This document shows, piece after piece, positions 19,235 to 28,088 of a DNA stretch of 64,000 nucleotides. This DNA is from Streptomyces sp. GS7 (lineage in GTDB: Bacteria > Actinomycetota > Actinomycetes > Streptomycetales > Streptomycetaceae): assembly GCF_009834125.1 (NCBI RefSeq), contig NZ_CP047146.1, positions 930,001-994,000 on the forward strand. Direction: 5' to 3'. Numbering within the stretch: the first letter of the stretch is position 1; every line of letters begins with the position of its first letter. Position numbers and translations under genes: made by a program. The notes under the pieces are model-generated. The model was not told where the DNA came from and did no database searches. It was given only the letters and a program-made list of their open reading frames with translations.

Positions 19235-19264
19235 AGGGCCCGCAGGCGACCGCCTGCGGGCCCT
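19235..19264. terminator. 14-bp terminator after the BI-1 gene
   Basis: AGGGCCCGCAGGCG (19235-19248) pairs perfectly with CGCCTGCGGGCCCT (19251-19264) around AC. It separates the BI-1 gene from the convergent DUF4287 gene and can act both ways. Confidence 0.85.
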
Positions 19265-19296
19265 CGGTGCATTCCGGGGGCACTGCCGCACCCGGA

Positions 19297-19524
19297 TCAG
19301 AACTTGCGGGCGGCGCGCCTGAGATCGTGTTCGTGGACGATCGCCTTGGCGTGTCCGTGCGCGAGATTGTGTTCGCCGCGCAGCCAGCTGACCTTCTCGT
19401 CGAAGCGGAAGAGAGCGGGGCCTTCGTCGACAGTGCGCAGCCAGTCGGAGATTTCCCGGCCGGTGCACTGCGGGATACGGGAGAGCATGTTCCGGTGGGT
19501 CTCTTCGGAGTGGAGCTGAGACAT
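19297..19524 (-). CDS. Small DUF4287 protein
   Basis: A 75-aa soluble protein. 'HRNMLSRIPQCTGREISDWL' followed by 'EKVSWLRGEHNLAHGHAKAI' and 'HEHDLRRAARKF' is the DUF4287 pattern: a helical domain with an HGHAKAIVHE core. Its function is unknown. In some bacteria the domain is fused to DUF5655 or transport-related proteins. The ATG at 19524 is preceded by GGAGG; the longer frame upstream lacks family similarity. It is single-gene and convergent with the BI-1 gene. Confidence 0.88.
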   Translation of the reverse strand: MSQLHSEETHRNMLSRIPQCTGREISDWLRTVDEGPALFRFDEKVSWLRGEHNLAHGHAKAIVHEHDLRRAARKF

Positions 19525-19622
19525 CGGCGCCTCCGGACGCGGTCGATGCTGGTTCTTTCGCTCACCGTGCCTGAGCGTTGGGCCGTTGGCAACCACCCGG
19601 GAGTGGCGCATAGGCTCACGAT

Positions 19623-20003
19623 GTGCTTGACGTGATGCCTTTGCAGACCGCCGTGGACGCGCTCGCCGACCGCCTGCGGTCGCTGCCGCAGAGCGCCCTG
19701 CGCCGCGGGGCCGCGGCCGAAGGGCTGGCCCTGGCGCGGAAGTTGGCGACCCGGGCGCAGCTGATCGAACGCCCCGGACAGCGGCCCCGCGAGTTCCCGG
19801 ACGGCGGGATCTTCGCCGCCGGGGATCAGCTGGCGGTGGCCGGCCACGATCTCGTCGAGGCCCTGCGCGTGGCCGCGGCGGCGCCCGCCGCAGGGACTCC
19901 GGACGCCGCCGGGCCGGCGGCGGAAGCTGACGCGAAAGTGGCCCCCGCCGAACACCTGGCGGAGGCCGTGCGATGGGTCCGGGCGGCGGCGGGACGCTGT
20001 TAG
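19623..20003 (+). CDS. Small conserved hypothetical protein (Ala-rich)
   Basis: A 126-aa soluble protein that I do not recognise beyond streptomycete hypotheticals. The N-terminal half is helical ('[20 protein letters not shown]', '[18 protein letters not shown]'), the middle contains '[20 protein letters not shown]' and 'HDLVEALR', and the last 40 residues are Ala/Pro/Glu-rich. There is no signal peptide or membrane span. The start is GTG at 19623, 98 bases upstream of and divergent from the DUF4287 gene start. Codon bias is like its neighbours, which supports a real gene, but no function is assigned. Confidence 0.72.
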   Translation: MLDVMPLQTAVDALADRLRSLPQSALRRGAAAEGLALARKLATRAQLIERPGQRPREFPDGGIFAAGDQLAVAGHDLVEALRVAAAAPAAGTPDAAGPAAEADAKVAPAEHLAEAVRWVRAAAGRC

Positions 20004-20070
20004 GGCCGGTCCGGCGGGTCGGGGGCGGGAAGCCCCCAGGGCCGGTCCGGGCCGCTGCCGGGCCGCCGGA

Positions 20071-21063
20071 TCAGAGGGAGGCGATGACCCGGTCGGCGAG
20101 GATGTAGACGGTCTCTTCCGGGTCCTCGCCCCAGGAGAACGTCAGGGCGTAGCCGCCGGAGACACCCGAGCCGCCCAGGAGGACGGGGGCGTGGCCCGCG
20201 TGCAGCGCGCCGGCGACGCTCTCGGCGGTCTCGCGGTGCCCGGGCGTCAGGCACAGCGTGGTGCCGTCGGCGAAGACATAGACGTCCAGGGTGCCCAGCG
20301 GCCCGGGGCGCACATCGACGAGCGGAGTGCTCTCGCGCGCCAGCTCCTCCAGGCGCGCGACGGTGCGCTCGTGGTCGCCGATCGCCGGGGTGGGGGAGAA
20401 GTCCGGGTGCGAGGGGTGGCGCCGGCGGGCGGCGGCCAGCTCGGCGGACTCGGTCTCCTCGGCCAGCTCGAACTCCGGCGTCTCCAGAGCCTCCAGCGCC
20501 TCCACGGACTCCAGGGCCTCGAAGGACTCCAGTGCCGGCAGCGGCTCCAGCGCCTCCGGGCCCAGCAGCGGCTCCAGCCCGGCGAGATCCGCCTGGCGGG
20601 GCACGAACGGCTGGGTGTCGAGCCGGTCCGGCTCCAGCCGCTCGGGCAGCTCGCGCCGGCCCTCGCGGCCGTCGAGCGGACCCTCGTCGCCGAGGCCGGC
20701 CAGCCCGCCGAGCAGCGACGGGGTGTCCGTCGCGTTCATGGAGTCCCGGGCCTCCTGCGCGGCCCAGAAGGCGCGGGCCTCGGCCAGCTCGCGCTCCCGT
20801 TCCTCGGCCAGTGCGTCCGCGACGGCGGCGCGTATGTCCGCGAGGGGGGTCTCGGCGGCCGGGACGGCACGGGCCGCGGGGATCGCCGCGGCGGCCAGCC
20901 GCGCGTCCTCGGCGCGGGCCTCGGCGTCCGCGCGGGCGGCGACGAGGTCGGCGTGCAGCGCGCCGATCTGGCGGCGCAGCGTACGGGCGGTGTGCAGGGC
21001 GACGGCGCCCAGCACCACCGCGACGGCCGCGGCCAGCAGCAGGACGAGGGTGGTGACGCTCAT
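20071..21063 (-). CDS. Membrane-anchored protein with coiled coil and Leu/Glu-rich repeat region
   Basis: A 330-aa protein of unknown function. One N-terminal span ('[19 protein letters not shown]') is followed by a long charged helix (residues 30-105, '[20 protein letters not shown]') likely to be a coiled coil. Residues about 165-205 are a low-complexity tract built from A-L-E-x-x repeats ('[18 protein letters not shown]'). The C-terminal 110 residues form a compact domain with '[21 protein letters not shown]' and '[20 protein letters not shown]'. The ATG at 21063 directly precedes the span. It is conserved in Streptomyces in this position as far as I remember. It could be a divisome or envelope scaffold (speculative). 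Confidence 0.8.
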   Translation of the reverse strand: MSVTTLVLLLAAAVAVVLGAVALHTARTLRRQIGALHADLVAARADAEARAEDARLAAAAIPAARAVPAAETPLADIRAAVADALAEERERELAEARAFWAAQEARDSMNATDTPSLLGGLAGLGDEGPLDGREGRRELPERLEPDRLDTQPFVPRQADLAGLEPLLGPEALEPLPALESFEALESVEALEALETPEFELAEETESAELAAARRRHPSHPDFSPTPAIGDHERTVARLEELARESTPLVDVRPGPLGTLDVYVFADGTTLCLTPGHRETAESVAGALHAGHAPVLLGGSGVSGGYALTFSWGEDPEETVYILADRVIASL

Positions 21064-21587
21064 GCCGAAACCTCGCTTCGCTCGGACTTCCCCCGGCCGT
21101 CGGCCGGGGTGCCCCCCTTGATGCGCTCGCTCACGGACCCACGCGTTCGCTGTAGCGGCTCGCTCACCGGCGTACTCCCGTTAGCAGATTGTTCCCCGAC
21201 TTCCTACATCAGCCTGGCCATGGTCGGCGACCTTTCGCGGTGCAGTTTGCCCCGAAATAGCCGGGCATCAGGGCTTCGTATGCCAGGGTGCCCCCTGCCT
21301 GAGCTGCAAGGACGCCGCCGCCCCAGGATGTTGGTCACAATCGGGGCGGCGATTGGGTCGCGATCTTGTCAACGGGTGATCCGGGTCACGCGGTCTCGCC
21401 GACGGTGTCCGGACAACAGCGAAGGGTGCGCGGAAAACGGGAGTTGGTCCGTTTCCCCGCACACCCTCGACGGCGACAGGGCGCCGCGCCCGGCTCGGCC
21501 GCGCGTGCCCGTGGTCGCGCTGAGCTTCGCTTCCGCTGCGGGCGGGTGCCGGGCCCTCGTTCCTCGGCCCCGACCCTCCGCTACAGC
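21064..21587. other. Gap between two leftward genes with a short palindrome
   Basis: These 524 bases have no supported gene. A CCCCGGCCG-T-CGGCCGGGG palindrome at 21091-21109 is flanked by CTTCGCTCGGACTTC and GTGCCCCCC, which resembles the dispersed hairpin repeats common in Streptomyces. The rest is GC-rich with no clear terminator for the thiolase gene. Confidence 0.5.
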
Positions 21588-22808
21588 TCAGCTCAGCCGC
21601 TCGATGACCATCGCCATGCCCTGGCCGCCGCCCACGCACATGGTCTCCAGGCCGAACTGCTTGTCGTGCCACTGGAGGGAGTTGATGAGGGTGGTGGTGA
21701 TGCGGGCGCCGGTCATGCCGAAGGGGTGGCCCACGGCGATCGCGCCGCCGTTGACGTTCAGGCGGTCCAGGTCGATGCCCAGGTCGCGGTAGGAGGGGAT
21801 CACCTGGGCGGCGAACGCCTCGTTGATCTCGACCAGGTCGATGTCGGAGATCGACAGACCGGCGCGGCGGAGCGCCTGCTTGCTGGCCTCGACCGGGCCG
21901 TACCCCATGATCTCGGGGGACAGGCCGGAGACGCCGGTGGAGACGATCCGGGCGAGCGGGGTCAGGCCCAGCTCGCGGGCCTTGGTGTCGGACATGATCA
22001 CGAGCGCGGCGGCGCCGTCGTTGAGCGGGCAGCAGTTGCCGGCGGTGACCAGGCCGTCGGGGCGGAAGACCGGCTTGAGGCCCTGGACGCCCTCCAGCGT
22101 GACACCGGCGCGCGGGCCGTCGTCCTTGGAGACGACCGTGCCGTCCGGAAGCTCGACCGGGGTGATCTCCCGCTCCCAGAAGCCGTCCTTGATGGCCTTC
22201 TCGGCGAGGTTCTGGGACCGTACGCCGAACTCGTCCATGTCCTGGCGGGTGACGCCCTTGAGGCGGGCGAGGTTCTCCGCGGTCTGGCCCATGGCGATGT
22301 ACGCGTCGGGGAGCAGGCCGTCCTCGCGCGGGTCGTGCCAGTCCGCGCCCTCCTGCTCGGCACGGGCGGCCGTACGGGCCTCGGCGTCCGCGAAGAGCGG
22401 GTTGTGGGTGTCGGGCAGGCCGTCGGAGCTGCCCTTCACGCTGCGCGAGACCGTCTCGACGCCCGCCGAGATGAAGACGTCGCCCTCACCGGCCTTGATG
22501 GCGTGCAGCGCCATACGGCTCGTCTGGAGCGAGGAGGAGCAGTAGCGGGTGATGGTGCAGCCCGGGAGGTGGTCCATCCCCATCTGGACGGCCACGATGC
22601 GGCCGAGGTTGTGGCCCTGTTCGCCGCCGGGCAGACCGCAGCCGAGCATCAGGTCGTCGATGTCGGTCGGGTCCAGCTCGGGGGCCTTGGCGAGGGCGGC
22701 CTCGATGATCTTCGCGGTGAGGTCGTCGGGGCGCAGGTCCTTGAGCGAGCCCTTGAAGGCGCGGCCGATCGGGGAGCGGGCGGCTGAGACGATCACGGCT
22801 TCGGGCAT
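21588..22808 (-). CDS. Acetyl-CoA acetyltransferase (thiolase)
   Basis: Thiolase-fold enzyme of 406 aa cleaving 3-ketoacyl-CoA or condensing acetyl-CoA; probably the beta-oxidation thiolase. Active-site residues are visible: nucleophilic Cys in '[15 protein letters not shown]', His in '[16 protein letters not shown]' and the second Cys in '[16 protein letters not shown]'. The family start '[20 protein letters not shown]' fixes the ATG at 22808. A TetR-type palindrome about 180 bases upstream suggests control by a fatty-acid-responsive repressor. There is no adjacent FadB-like partner in the window. Chain-length preference cannot be judged. Confidence 0.96.
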   Translation of the reverse strand: MPEAVIVSAARSPIGRAFKGSLKDLRPDDLTAKIIEAALAKAPELDPTDIDDLMLGCGLPGGEQGHNLGRIVAVQMGMDHLPGCTITRYCSSSLQTSRMALHAIKAGEGDVFISAGVETVSRSVKGSSDGLPDTHNPLFADAEARTAARAEQEGADWHDPREDGLLPDAYIAMGQTAENLARLKGVTRQDMDEFGVRSQNLAEKAIKDGFWEREITPVELPDGTVVSKDDGPRAGVTLEGVQGLKPVFRPDGLVTAGNCCPLNDGAAALVIMSDTKARELGLTPLARIVSTGVSGLSPEIMGYGPVEASKQALRRAGLSISDIDLVEINEAFAAQVIPSYRDLGIDLDRLNVNGGAIAVGHPFGMTGARITTTLINSLQWHDKQFGLETMCVGGGQGMAMVIERLS

Positions 22809-22987
22809 CACACGGCTCCAAGAGGCAAAGGGTGAACGGGCGGTGCGGTGAGGGTCTCCCCGGGTGAAGTCTGGGGGAGCCTTCTTGAGGGGTGGTGGTC
22901 GGTGGCAGGTGGGCGGAACTGTCAGGGAAGTTACCTGCACGTAGTGCTGAGGTCACGGGGTGCGCACTGTGATGCGGGCCTCTTTTC

Positions 22988-23001
22988 TAAGCGGGCGCTT
23001 A
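22988..23001. promoter_or_regulatory. TetR-type palindrome upstream of the thiolase
   Basis: TAAGCG-GG-CGCTTA is a perfect 6+2+6 palindrome in an AT-richer patch (TTTTCTAA...TTATGAG) between the SGNH hydrolase and the thiolase. It has the form of operators bound by TetR-family repressors, many of which control acyl-CoA metabolism. It is placed to regulate the leftward thiolase promoter. The regulator is not in this window. Confidence 0.6.
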
Positions 23002-23092
23002 TGAGAACCCGGCGAGGTCGTCGCGTATTCCCGCAGGGCTTCCCGTACGGCCGCCATCGAGGCTTGCCTCACGGCGTCCCGGGCGCCCGGCC

Positions 23093-24124
23093 TCAGCCCG
23101 TGACGGACGGCCGGTCCGCGGTCTCCGGGGCCGGCAGCTGACGGCGCCGGCGGTGCTTGAGCAGGGCCCACGGGGCGCGCGAGGCGGTGACCTCCGTACC
23201 GCCCTCGGAGGCGGCCCGCGCGGCGGCCTGCTCGACCGGGAGGATGCCCTCGCGGCGGGCCGGCTCCGGCCGCTCCTCATCGGGCCACAGGCCGAGTGCG
23301 GCGCACAGCGTGGGGAGCACCGCCATCGCGGCGGTGGCGTAACCCTCGGCCGACGGGTGGTAGTTGTCCGGGCCGAACAGCTCCCGGGGGCGCGCCTCGA
23401 ACTCCGGGCCGAGCAGCGCGCCGAGCGAGACCGTCCGGCCGCCGTTCTCGACCACGCCGATGGTCTGCGCGGCGGCCAGCTGGCGGGAGAGCCGGCGGGC
23501 CACCCAGCGCAGCGGCTGGTTGACCGGCTCGATGGTGCCCAGGTCGGGGCAGGTGCCGACGACGACCTCGCAGCCGGCCGCGCGCAGCCGGCAGACCGCC
23601 TCCGACAGATGCCGTACGGACTGGGCGGGCGGCAGCCGGTGGGTGACGTCGTTGGCGCCGATCATGATGACGCAGACGTCCGGGGGCTGCCGGCCGTCCG
23701 CCAGCATCAGCTCCACCTGGCGGGCCAGGTCGTCGGAGCGGGCGCCGGGCAGCGCCACGTTGCGGAAGTCGACGGGGAGTTCGGCGACCGCGGCCAGGCC
23801 GGAGGCGAGCAGTGCGCCCGGGGTCTGGGAGGGCCGTTGGACGCCCTGGCCGGCGGCGGTGGAGTCGCCGAGGAAGCCGAGCCGCAGCGGCGGCCGGTCG
23901 GCGGGGTGGGCGCACGCCTCGAACGCCGCGCCGTAGCGGCCGTCGGCGCACGGGGGGATGTCGCTGGAGCCGCCGACCGTGCGGCGGGCCAGCCGGACCT
24001 CGGTCAGCAGCACGCCGACGGCGGCGACGCCGAGCAGCCCGATCCCGCCGCCGCCGAACGCGGCGGCGGTCGCGATCCGCCGTGCCACCCTCGCCCTGGA
24101 CCCCGTCATCACCGTCGTCGCCAT
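23093..24124 (-). CDS. SGNH/GDSL hydrolase, membrane-anchored
   Basis: A 343-aa esterase or acetylhydrolase of the SGNH fold. An N-terminal hydrophobic segment ('AAAFGGGGIGLLGVAAVGVLL') anchors or exports it. The catalytic blocks are I 'LGFLGDSTAAGQG' (nucleophile Ser), II with Gly in 'NVALPGARSDDL', III 'IMIGANDVTHRL' and V 'PDNYHPSAEGYATAA' (Asp/His). The C-terminal 70 residues are Arg/Glu-rich and likely cytoplasmic or disordered. The substrate is unknown; cell-wall acetyl groups or lipids are common for this class. It has no overlap with its neighbours and is divergent from cystathionine beta-synthase. Confidence 0.92.
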   Translation of the reverse strand: MATTVMTGSRARVARRIATAAAFGGGGIGLLGVAAVGVLLTEVRLARRTVGGSSDIPPCADGRYGAAFEACAHPADRPPLRLGFLGDSTAAGQGVQRPSQTPGALLASGLAAVAELPVDFRNVALPGARSDDLARQVELMLADGRQPPDVCVIMIGANDVTHRLPPAQSVRHLSEAVCRLRAAGCEVVVGTCPDLGTIEPVNQPLRWVARRLSRQLAAAQTIGVVENGGRTVSLGALLGPEFEARPRELFGPDNYHPSAEGYATAAMAVLPTLCAALGLWPDEERPEPARREGILPVEQAAARAASEGGTEVTASRAPWALLKHRRRRQLPAPETADRPSVTG

Positions 24125-24352
24125 CGGCCGGGCACCTCCCCGTGCAGCGCGGGCGCGCCGCGGCCCGGGGGCCGGACGCGCTCTTGAAAGGGCAAGAACT
24201 CCTCACCGGGTTGATGCCCGTTCCGGTGCCCCGCGCAACGCACCGGGCTCCCAATGGAGCCGGTGACCCGGAGCGCCGGGCCGCTCGGGGATGGGGGCAA
24301 TAGGCTGGCGGTACGGGCGCAGGAGAGCGTGCCCCCGACCGCGGAGACCACC

Positions 24353-25741
24353 GTGCAGTTTTACGATTCGATGATTGAGCTTGTCGGCAACACCCCGCTC
24401 GTGCGGCTCAACAACGTCACTCAAGGGATCCAGGCAACCGTCCTGGTGAAGGTCGAGTACTTCAACCCCGGAGGTTCGGTCAAGGACCGGATCGCGGTGC
24501 GGATGATCGAGGCCGCCGAGGAGTCGGGCGAGTTGCAGCCGGGCGGCACCATCGTGGAGCCGACGTCCGGCAACACGGGTGTCGGGCTTGCGATCGTGGC
24601 CCAGCAGAAGGGCTACAAGTGCATCTTCGTCTGCCCCGACAAGGTGTCGACCGACAAGATCAACGTGCTGCGGGCGTACGGCGCGGAGGTGGTGGTCTGC
24701 CCGACGGCGGTCGATCCCGAGCACCCGGACTCGTACTACAACGTCTCCGACCGCCTGGTGCGCGAGACGCCCGGTGCCTGGAAGCCCGACCAGTACAGCA
24801 ACCCCAACAACCCGCGCTCGCACTACGAGACGACCGGTCCCGAGCTGTGGGAGCAGACCGACGGGCGGATCACCCACTTCGTGGCGGGTGTCGGCACCGG
24901 CGGCACCATCAGCGGCACCGGCCGCTATCTGAAGGACGTCAGTGACGGCAGGGTCAAGGTCGTCGGCGCCGACCCGGAGGGCTCCGTCTACAGCGGCGGT
25001 TCCGGGCGGCCGTACCTGATCGAGGGCGTCGGCGAGGACTTCTGGCCGACCGCCTACGACCGCACGGTCGCGGACGAGATCGTGGCGGTCTCGGACAAGG
25101 ACGCCTTCCAGATGACCCGGCGGCTGGCCAAGGAGGAGGGGCTGCTGGTCGGCGGCTCCTGCGGGATGGCGGTGGTCGCGGGGCTGCGGGTCGCCGAGCG
25201 GCTCGGCCCGGACGACGTGGTGGTCGTCCTGCTCCCGGACAGCGGGCGCGGCTACCTCTCCAAGATCTTCAACGACGAGTGGATGGCCGACTACGGCTTC
25301 CTGGAGGAGAGCGGCACCGCGGCCCGGGTCGGCGAGGTGCTCCAGTACAAGGAGGGCGCGATGCCCTCGCTGGTCCACATGCACCCGGAGGAGACCGTCG
25401 GCGAGGCGATCGAGGTGCTGCGCGAGTACGGCGTCTCGCAGATGCCGATCGTCAAGCCGGGCGCCGGGCACCCCGATGTGATGGCCGCCGAGGTCGTCGG
25501 CTCGGTCGTCGAACGGGAGCTGCTGGACGCCCTGTTCACCCAGCGCGCCTCGCTGTCCGACCCGCTGGAGAAGCACATGTGCCCGCCGCTGCCGCAGGTC
25601 GGCTCCGGCGAGCCGGTCTCCGACCTGATGGCGGTGCTGGAAGACGCGGACGCCGCGATCGTCCTCGTCGAGGGCAAGCCGAAGGGCGTGGTGAGCCGGC
25701 AGGACCTGCTGGCCTATCTGGCGCGCGCGGTGGCCAAGTAG
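24353..25741 (+). CDS. Cystathionine beta-synthase
   Basis: PLP enzyme condensing serine and homocysteine to cystathionine in reverse transsulfuration; 462 aa. The fold type II catalytic domain (1-325) has the PLP Lys in 'NPGGSVKDRIAVRM', 'EPTSGNTGVGLAIVAQQKG', 'GVGTGGTISGTGRYLK' and 'GGSCGMAVVAGL'. A C-terminal pair of CBS regulatory domains ('HPEETVGEAIEVLREYGVSQ', 'VSDLMAVLEDADAAIVLVE') distinguishes it from cysteine synthase. No N-terminal haem domain is present. The GTG at 24353 is chosen for GGAG at 24343-24346 and the family start QFYDSMIELVGNTPL. The fused Bateman domains suggest nucleotide or SAM control. Confidence 0.95.
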   Translation: MQFYDSMIELVGNTPLVRLNNVTQGIQATVLVKVEYFNPGGSVKDRIAVRMIEAAEESGELQPGGTIVEPTSGNTGVGLAIVAQQKGYKCIFVCPDKVSTDKINVLRAYGAEVVVCPTAVDPEHPDSYYNVSDRLVRETPGAWKPDQYSNPNNPRSHYETTGPELWEQTDGRITHFVAGVGTGGTISGTGRYLKDVSDGRVKVVGADPEGSVYSGGSGRPYLIEGVGEDFWPTAYDRTVADEIVAVSDKDAFQMTRRLAKEEGLLVGGSCGMAVVAGLRVAERLGPDDVVVVLLPDSGRGYLSKIFNDEWMADYGFLEESGTAARVGEVLQYKEGAMPSLVHMHPEETVGEAIEVLREYGVSQMPIVKPGAGHPDVMAAEVVGSVVERELLDALFTQRASLSDPLEKHMCPPLPQVGSGEPVSDLMAVLEDADAAIVLVEGKPKGVVSRQDLLAYLARAVAK

Positions 25742-26047
25742 CCGCCGGGCGGAGTACCCGGCGCGGCGTCAAGTGTCCGTCAGGAAAAGGGCCGTCGCCG
25801 CAAGGTGTACGTATGCGTCACGTTCTGGCAGCACGCGCTTAACACTCGTGCGGCACATTGATGTGCAGGCGACAGGACCTCCGGAGCGGCTCCCGGACCT
25901 CCGATCGCCAGGATGCGACGACCGGCCCTGACCCGGCTCGCGTCTCCTGCGGGGACCGCCGTCGTCCCGCCCCCGGCTCCGGCCGGGGTGCGGCGGTCCC
26001 CGCAATACTCTCTCCGCGGCGGGCGGGCCCGTCGGTTCCCGTCCGGG
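25742..26047. other. Gap after cystathionine beta-synthase
   Basis: A convergent 306-base gap whose only clear structure is the inverted repeat at 25948-26004. No gene is seen. Confidence 0.5.
25948..26004. terminator. Nested inverted repeat, probable convergent terminator
   Basis: TGCGGGGACCGCCG (25948-25961) pairs perfectly with CGGCGGTCCCCGCA (25991-26004). The 29-base interior contains its own CCCCGG-CTCC-GGCCGGGG hairpin. It lies between convergent genes. Confidence 0.65.
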
Positions 26048-26458
26048 TCAGTCCCAGTCCCCCTCGCGCCGCTCCGCCCGGCCCCGCAGCCGCTGCGGCA
26101 GCACCAGGCCGTGGACGGCGTTGACACCGACGACGCCGGCCCAGCACACCACCAGGCCGACGAAGCCGGCCTCGGCCACGGCTATCGCGGACAGCGGGAT
26201 GGCCAGCACCAGCGACACCACGGCGACCGCGAACCGCTGCCAGAACTCGCTGGTGGCGTCCGTCCGGCGCGGCCGCGCGCCGCGCGCCACCTGCATCTGC
26301 TGCTCGGCCAGTTGCCGCCGCACCCGCCGGTCCACGTTCTGGTCCAGCTTCTCCAGGAAGGACTCCACCAACTCGGACTCGTACTCCGGCCCCAGCTCCT
26401 TGCGCGTCTGGAGGGTCGCGTCGAGTTCCTTCTTCAGATCGGGGTCGTGTGTCGCCAT
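26048..26458 (-). CDS. Small two-span membrane protein
   Basis: A 136-aa protein with a charged N-terminal helical half (residues 1-75, 'TLQTRKELGPEYESELVESF', 'DQNVDRRVRRQLAEQQMQ') and two membrane spans ('FAVAVVSLVLAIPLSAIAVA', 'FVGLVVCWAGVVGVNAVHGL'). This charged-helix-plus-hairpin layout is common in actinobacterial integral membrane proteins of unknown role. The ATG at 26458 starts MATHDPDLKKEL. It lies 41 bases downstream of the NCS1 permease on the same strand, so it may be cotranscribed, though its role there is not evident. Confidence 0.82.
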   Translation of the reverse strand: MATHDPDLKKELDATLQTRKELGPEYESELVESFLEKLDQNVDRRVRRQLAEQQMQVARGARPRRTDATSEFWQRFAVAVVSLVLAIPLSAIAVAEAGFVGLVVCWAGVVGVNAVHGLVLPQRLRGRAERREGDWD

Positions 26459-26499
26459 ACCGGTGAGACTACGGCCGGGCGGCCCGCGGCGCGGTAGGG

Positions 26500-27912
26500 C
26501 TAGCCCCCCAGTCCCGAGGGGGTCTGCCGCCCCGGCGCGGCCTCCGGGGCGGCGAGGCGCGCGGTGTCCCGGCGGGCGACGGCCCAGTACAGGACCGCGG
26601 GCACCGCGAGGCCGACCAGCCAGGAGACGTCCGCGCCGCCGAGCGGGGCGACCAGCGGGCCGGTGTAGAACGCGGTGGCCAGGAACGGCAGTTGGGCCAG
26701 GACGCCGAGGGCGTAGACGGCCAGCGCGCGCAGGTTCCAGGCACCGTAGCGTCCGGCGGGGTCGCTGAGCGCCGGGATGTCGTAGCGCTCCTTGGAGAGC
26801 AGGTAGTAGTCGACGAGGTTGATCGCCGACCAGGGCGTGAAGAACGTCAGCAGGAAGAGCAGGAAGTCCTTGAACGAGGTGAGGAAGGAGTCCTTGCCCA
26901 GGAGGGCGACCGCGGTGCCGGCCACCATGATCCCGGCGATGTAGGCGGACCGGCCGCGCGGCGACAGGGTGCGCCGGCTGCGGAAGCCGCTGACGCTGGT
27001 GACCAGCGACATGAAGCCGCCGTAGGTGTTGAGGATGTTGATCGTCAACTTGCCGAGCGCGATGACGAAGTAGAGGAGCGACGCGAGTGCCCCCGCGCCG
27101 CCGAGGCCGACGAGATAGCCGACCTCGTGCCCCACGAACGCGGCCGGCGCCGCGGCGGCGGCCAGCGCGCCGAGGGTCATCGACCACTGCGAGCCCAGGA
27201 CGGAGCCGGCGAACGTCCACCAGAACGTGGCGCGCGCCGAGGTGCGGCGCGGCAGATAGCGCGAGTAGTCCGCGACGTACGGGCCGAACGCCAGCTGCCA
27301 GGACGCCGAGAGGGAGACCGCGAGCAGGAAGACCGGCAGGCCGAAGCCGCGGTCGTGCAGCAGGGCGGCGAGGTCGGCGCGCTGGAGGAGGCGGATGCCG
27401 AGGTAGACGAAGGCCAGCGCGCAGACCAGGCCGGCGATCTTGCCGAGGAGGTGGATCAGGCGGTAGCCGACGGCCGCGGCGACCGCGGTGACGGCGGCGA
27501 AGAGGACGATCCCGGGCGTCTCGCCGAGATGCGTCAGCTCACCGACCGCCTGCCCGGCCAGCACGCTGCCGCTGGCGAAGAACCCGATGTACATCACGAT
27601 GACCAGCGCCAGCGGCACCACCGCCCCGCGCACCCCGAACTGCGCCCGCGAGGTGATCATCTGCGGCAGGCCCAGCCGCGGGCCCTGCGCGGAGTGCAGC
27701 GCCATCACCGTGCCGCCCAGGACGTTGCCGAGCAGCAGCCCGATCAGCGCCCAGAAGGCGCCCGCCCCGAACACCACGGCCAGGGCACCGGTGACGACCG
27801 CGGTGATCTGGAGGTTGGCGCCCAGCCAGAGGGTGAACTGGCTGACCGCGCTGCCGTGCCGTTCGTCGTCCGGGACCACGTCGATCGAGTGCTGTTCGAC
27901 CACGCCTGCCAT
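26500..27912 (-). CDS. NCS1-family nucleobase/cytosine/hydantoin permease
   Basis: A 12-span sodium- or proton-coupled importer, 470 aa, of the purine-cytosine permease group. It is recognised by 'AVSQFTLWLGANLQITAVVTG', 'GLPQMITSRAQFGVRGAVVP', 'SWQLAFGPYVADYSRYLPR' and 'FLTFFTPWSAINLVDYYLL'. The ATG at 27912 matches the family start (MAGVVEQHSIDVVPDDERHG); a longer frame reading back to 28536 is the shadow of the upstream cupin gene. Downstream lies a small membrane protein, and upstream a cysteine-dioxygenase-like cupin and an amidohydrolase on the same strand. A palindrome at 27941-27956 sits immediately before the start. The substrate is unproven; hydantoins, pyrimidines or purines are likely. 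Confidence 0.92.
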   Translation of the reverse strand: MAGVVEQHSIDVVPDDERHGSAVSQFTLWLGANLQITAVVTGALAVVFGAGAFWALIGLLLGNVLGGTVMALHSAQGPRLGLPQMITSRAQFGVRGAVVPLALVIVMYIGFFASGSVLAGQAVGELTHLGETPGIVLFAAVTAVAAAVGYRLIHLLGKIAGLVCALAFVYLGIRLLQRADLAALLHDRGFGLPVFLLAVSLSASWQLAFGPYVADYSRYLPRRTSARATFWWTFAGSVLGSQWSMTLGALAAAAAPAAFVGHEVGYLVGLGGAGALASLLYFVIALGKLTINILNTYGGFMSLVTSVSGFRSRRTLSPRGRSAYIAGIMVAGTAVALLGKDSFLTSFKDFLLFLLTFFTPWSAINLVDYYLLSKERYDIPALSDPAGRYGAWNLRALAVYALGVLAQLPFLATAFYTGPLVAPLGGADVSWLVGLAVPAVLYWAVARRDTARLAAPEAAPGRQTPSGLGG

Positions 27913-27940
27913 GGGTGCCCCCTCTTCCCGCCATGCCGCG

Positions 27941-27956
27941 TGCATGAGTTCATGCA
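27941..27956. promoter_or_regulatory. Palindrome upstream of the NCS1 permease
   Basis: TGCATGA-GT-TCATGCA is a perfect 7+2+7 inverted repeat 29 bases before the permease ATG. A 13/16 match (TGCATAATGTCATGCA) lies at 32239-32254 upstream of the ammonia-lyase-like gene, suggesting a shared regulator. Confidence 0.65.
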
Positions 27957-28088
27957 GGATCATGGCCGGTGAATGGAAGGTCAATAGGCGGGCGGCGATC
28001 ACCGTGTGAAGGTCGACGGGCGGCCGGCGATCACCGTGCCGGATCGCGGTGCCGGATCGCCGTGGCGGGGGGCGTGCACGGACCGGAC

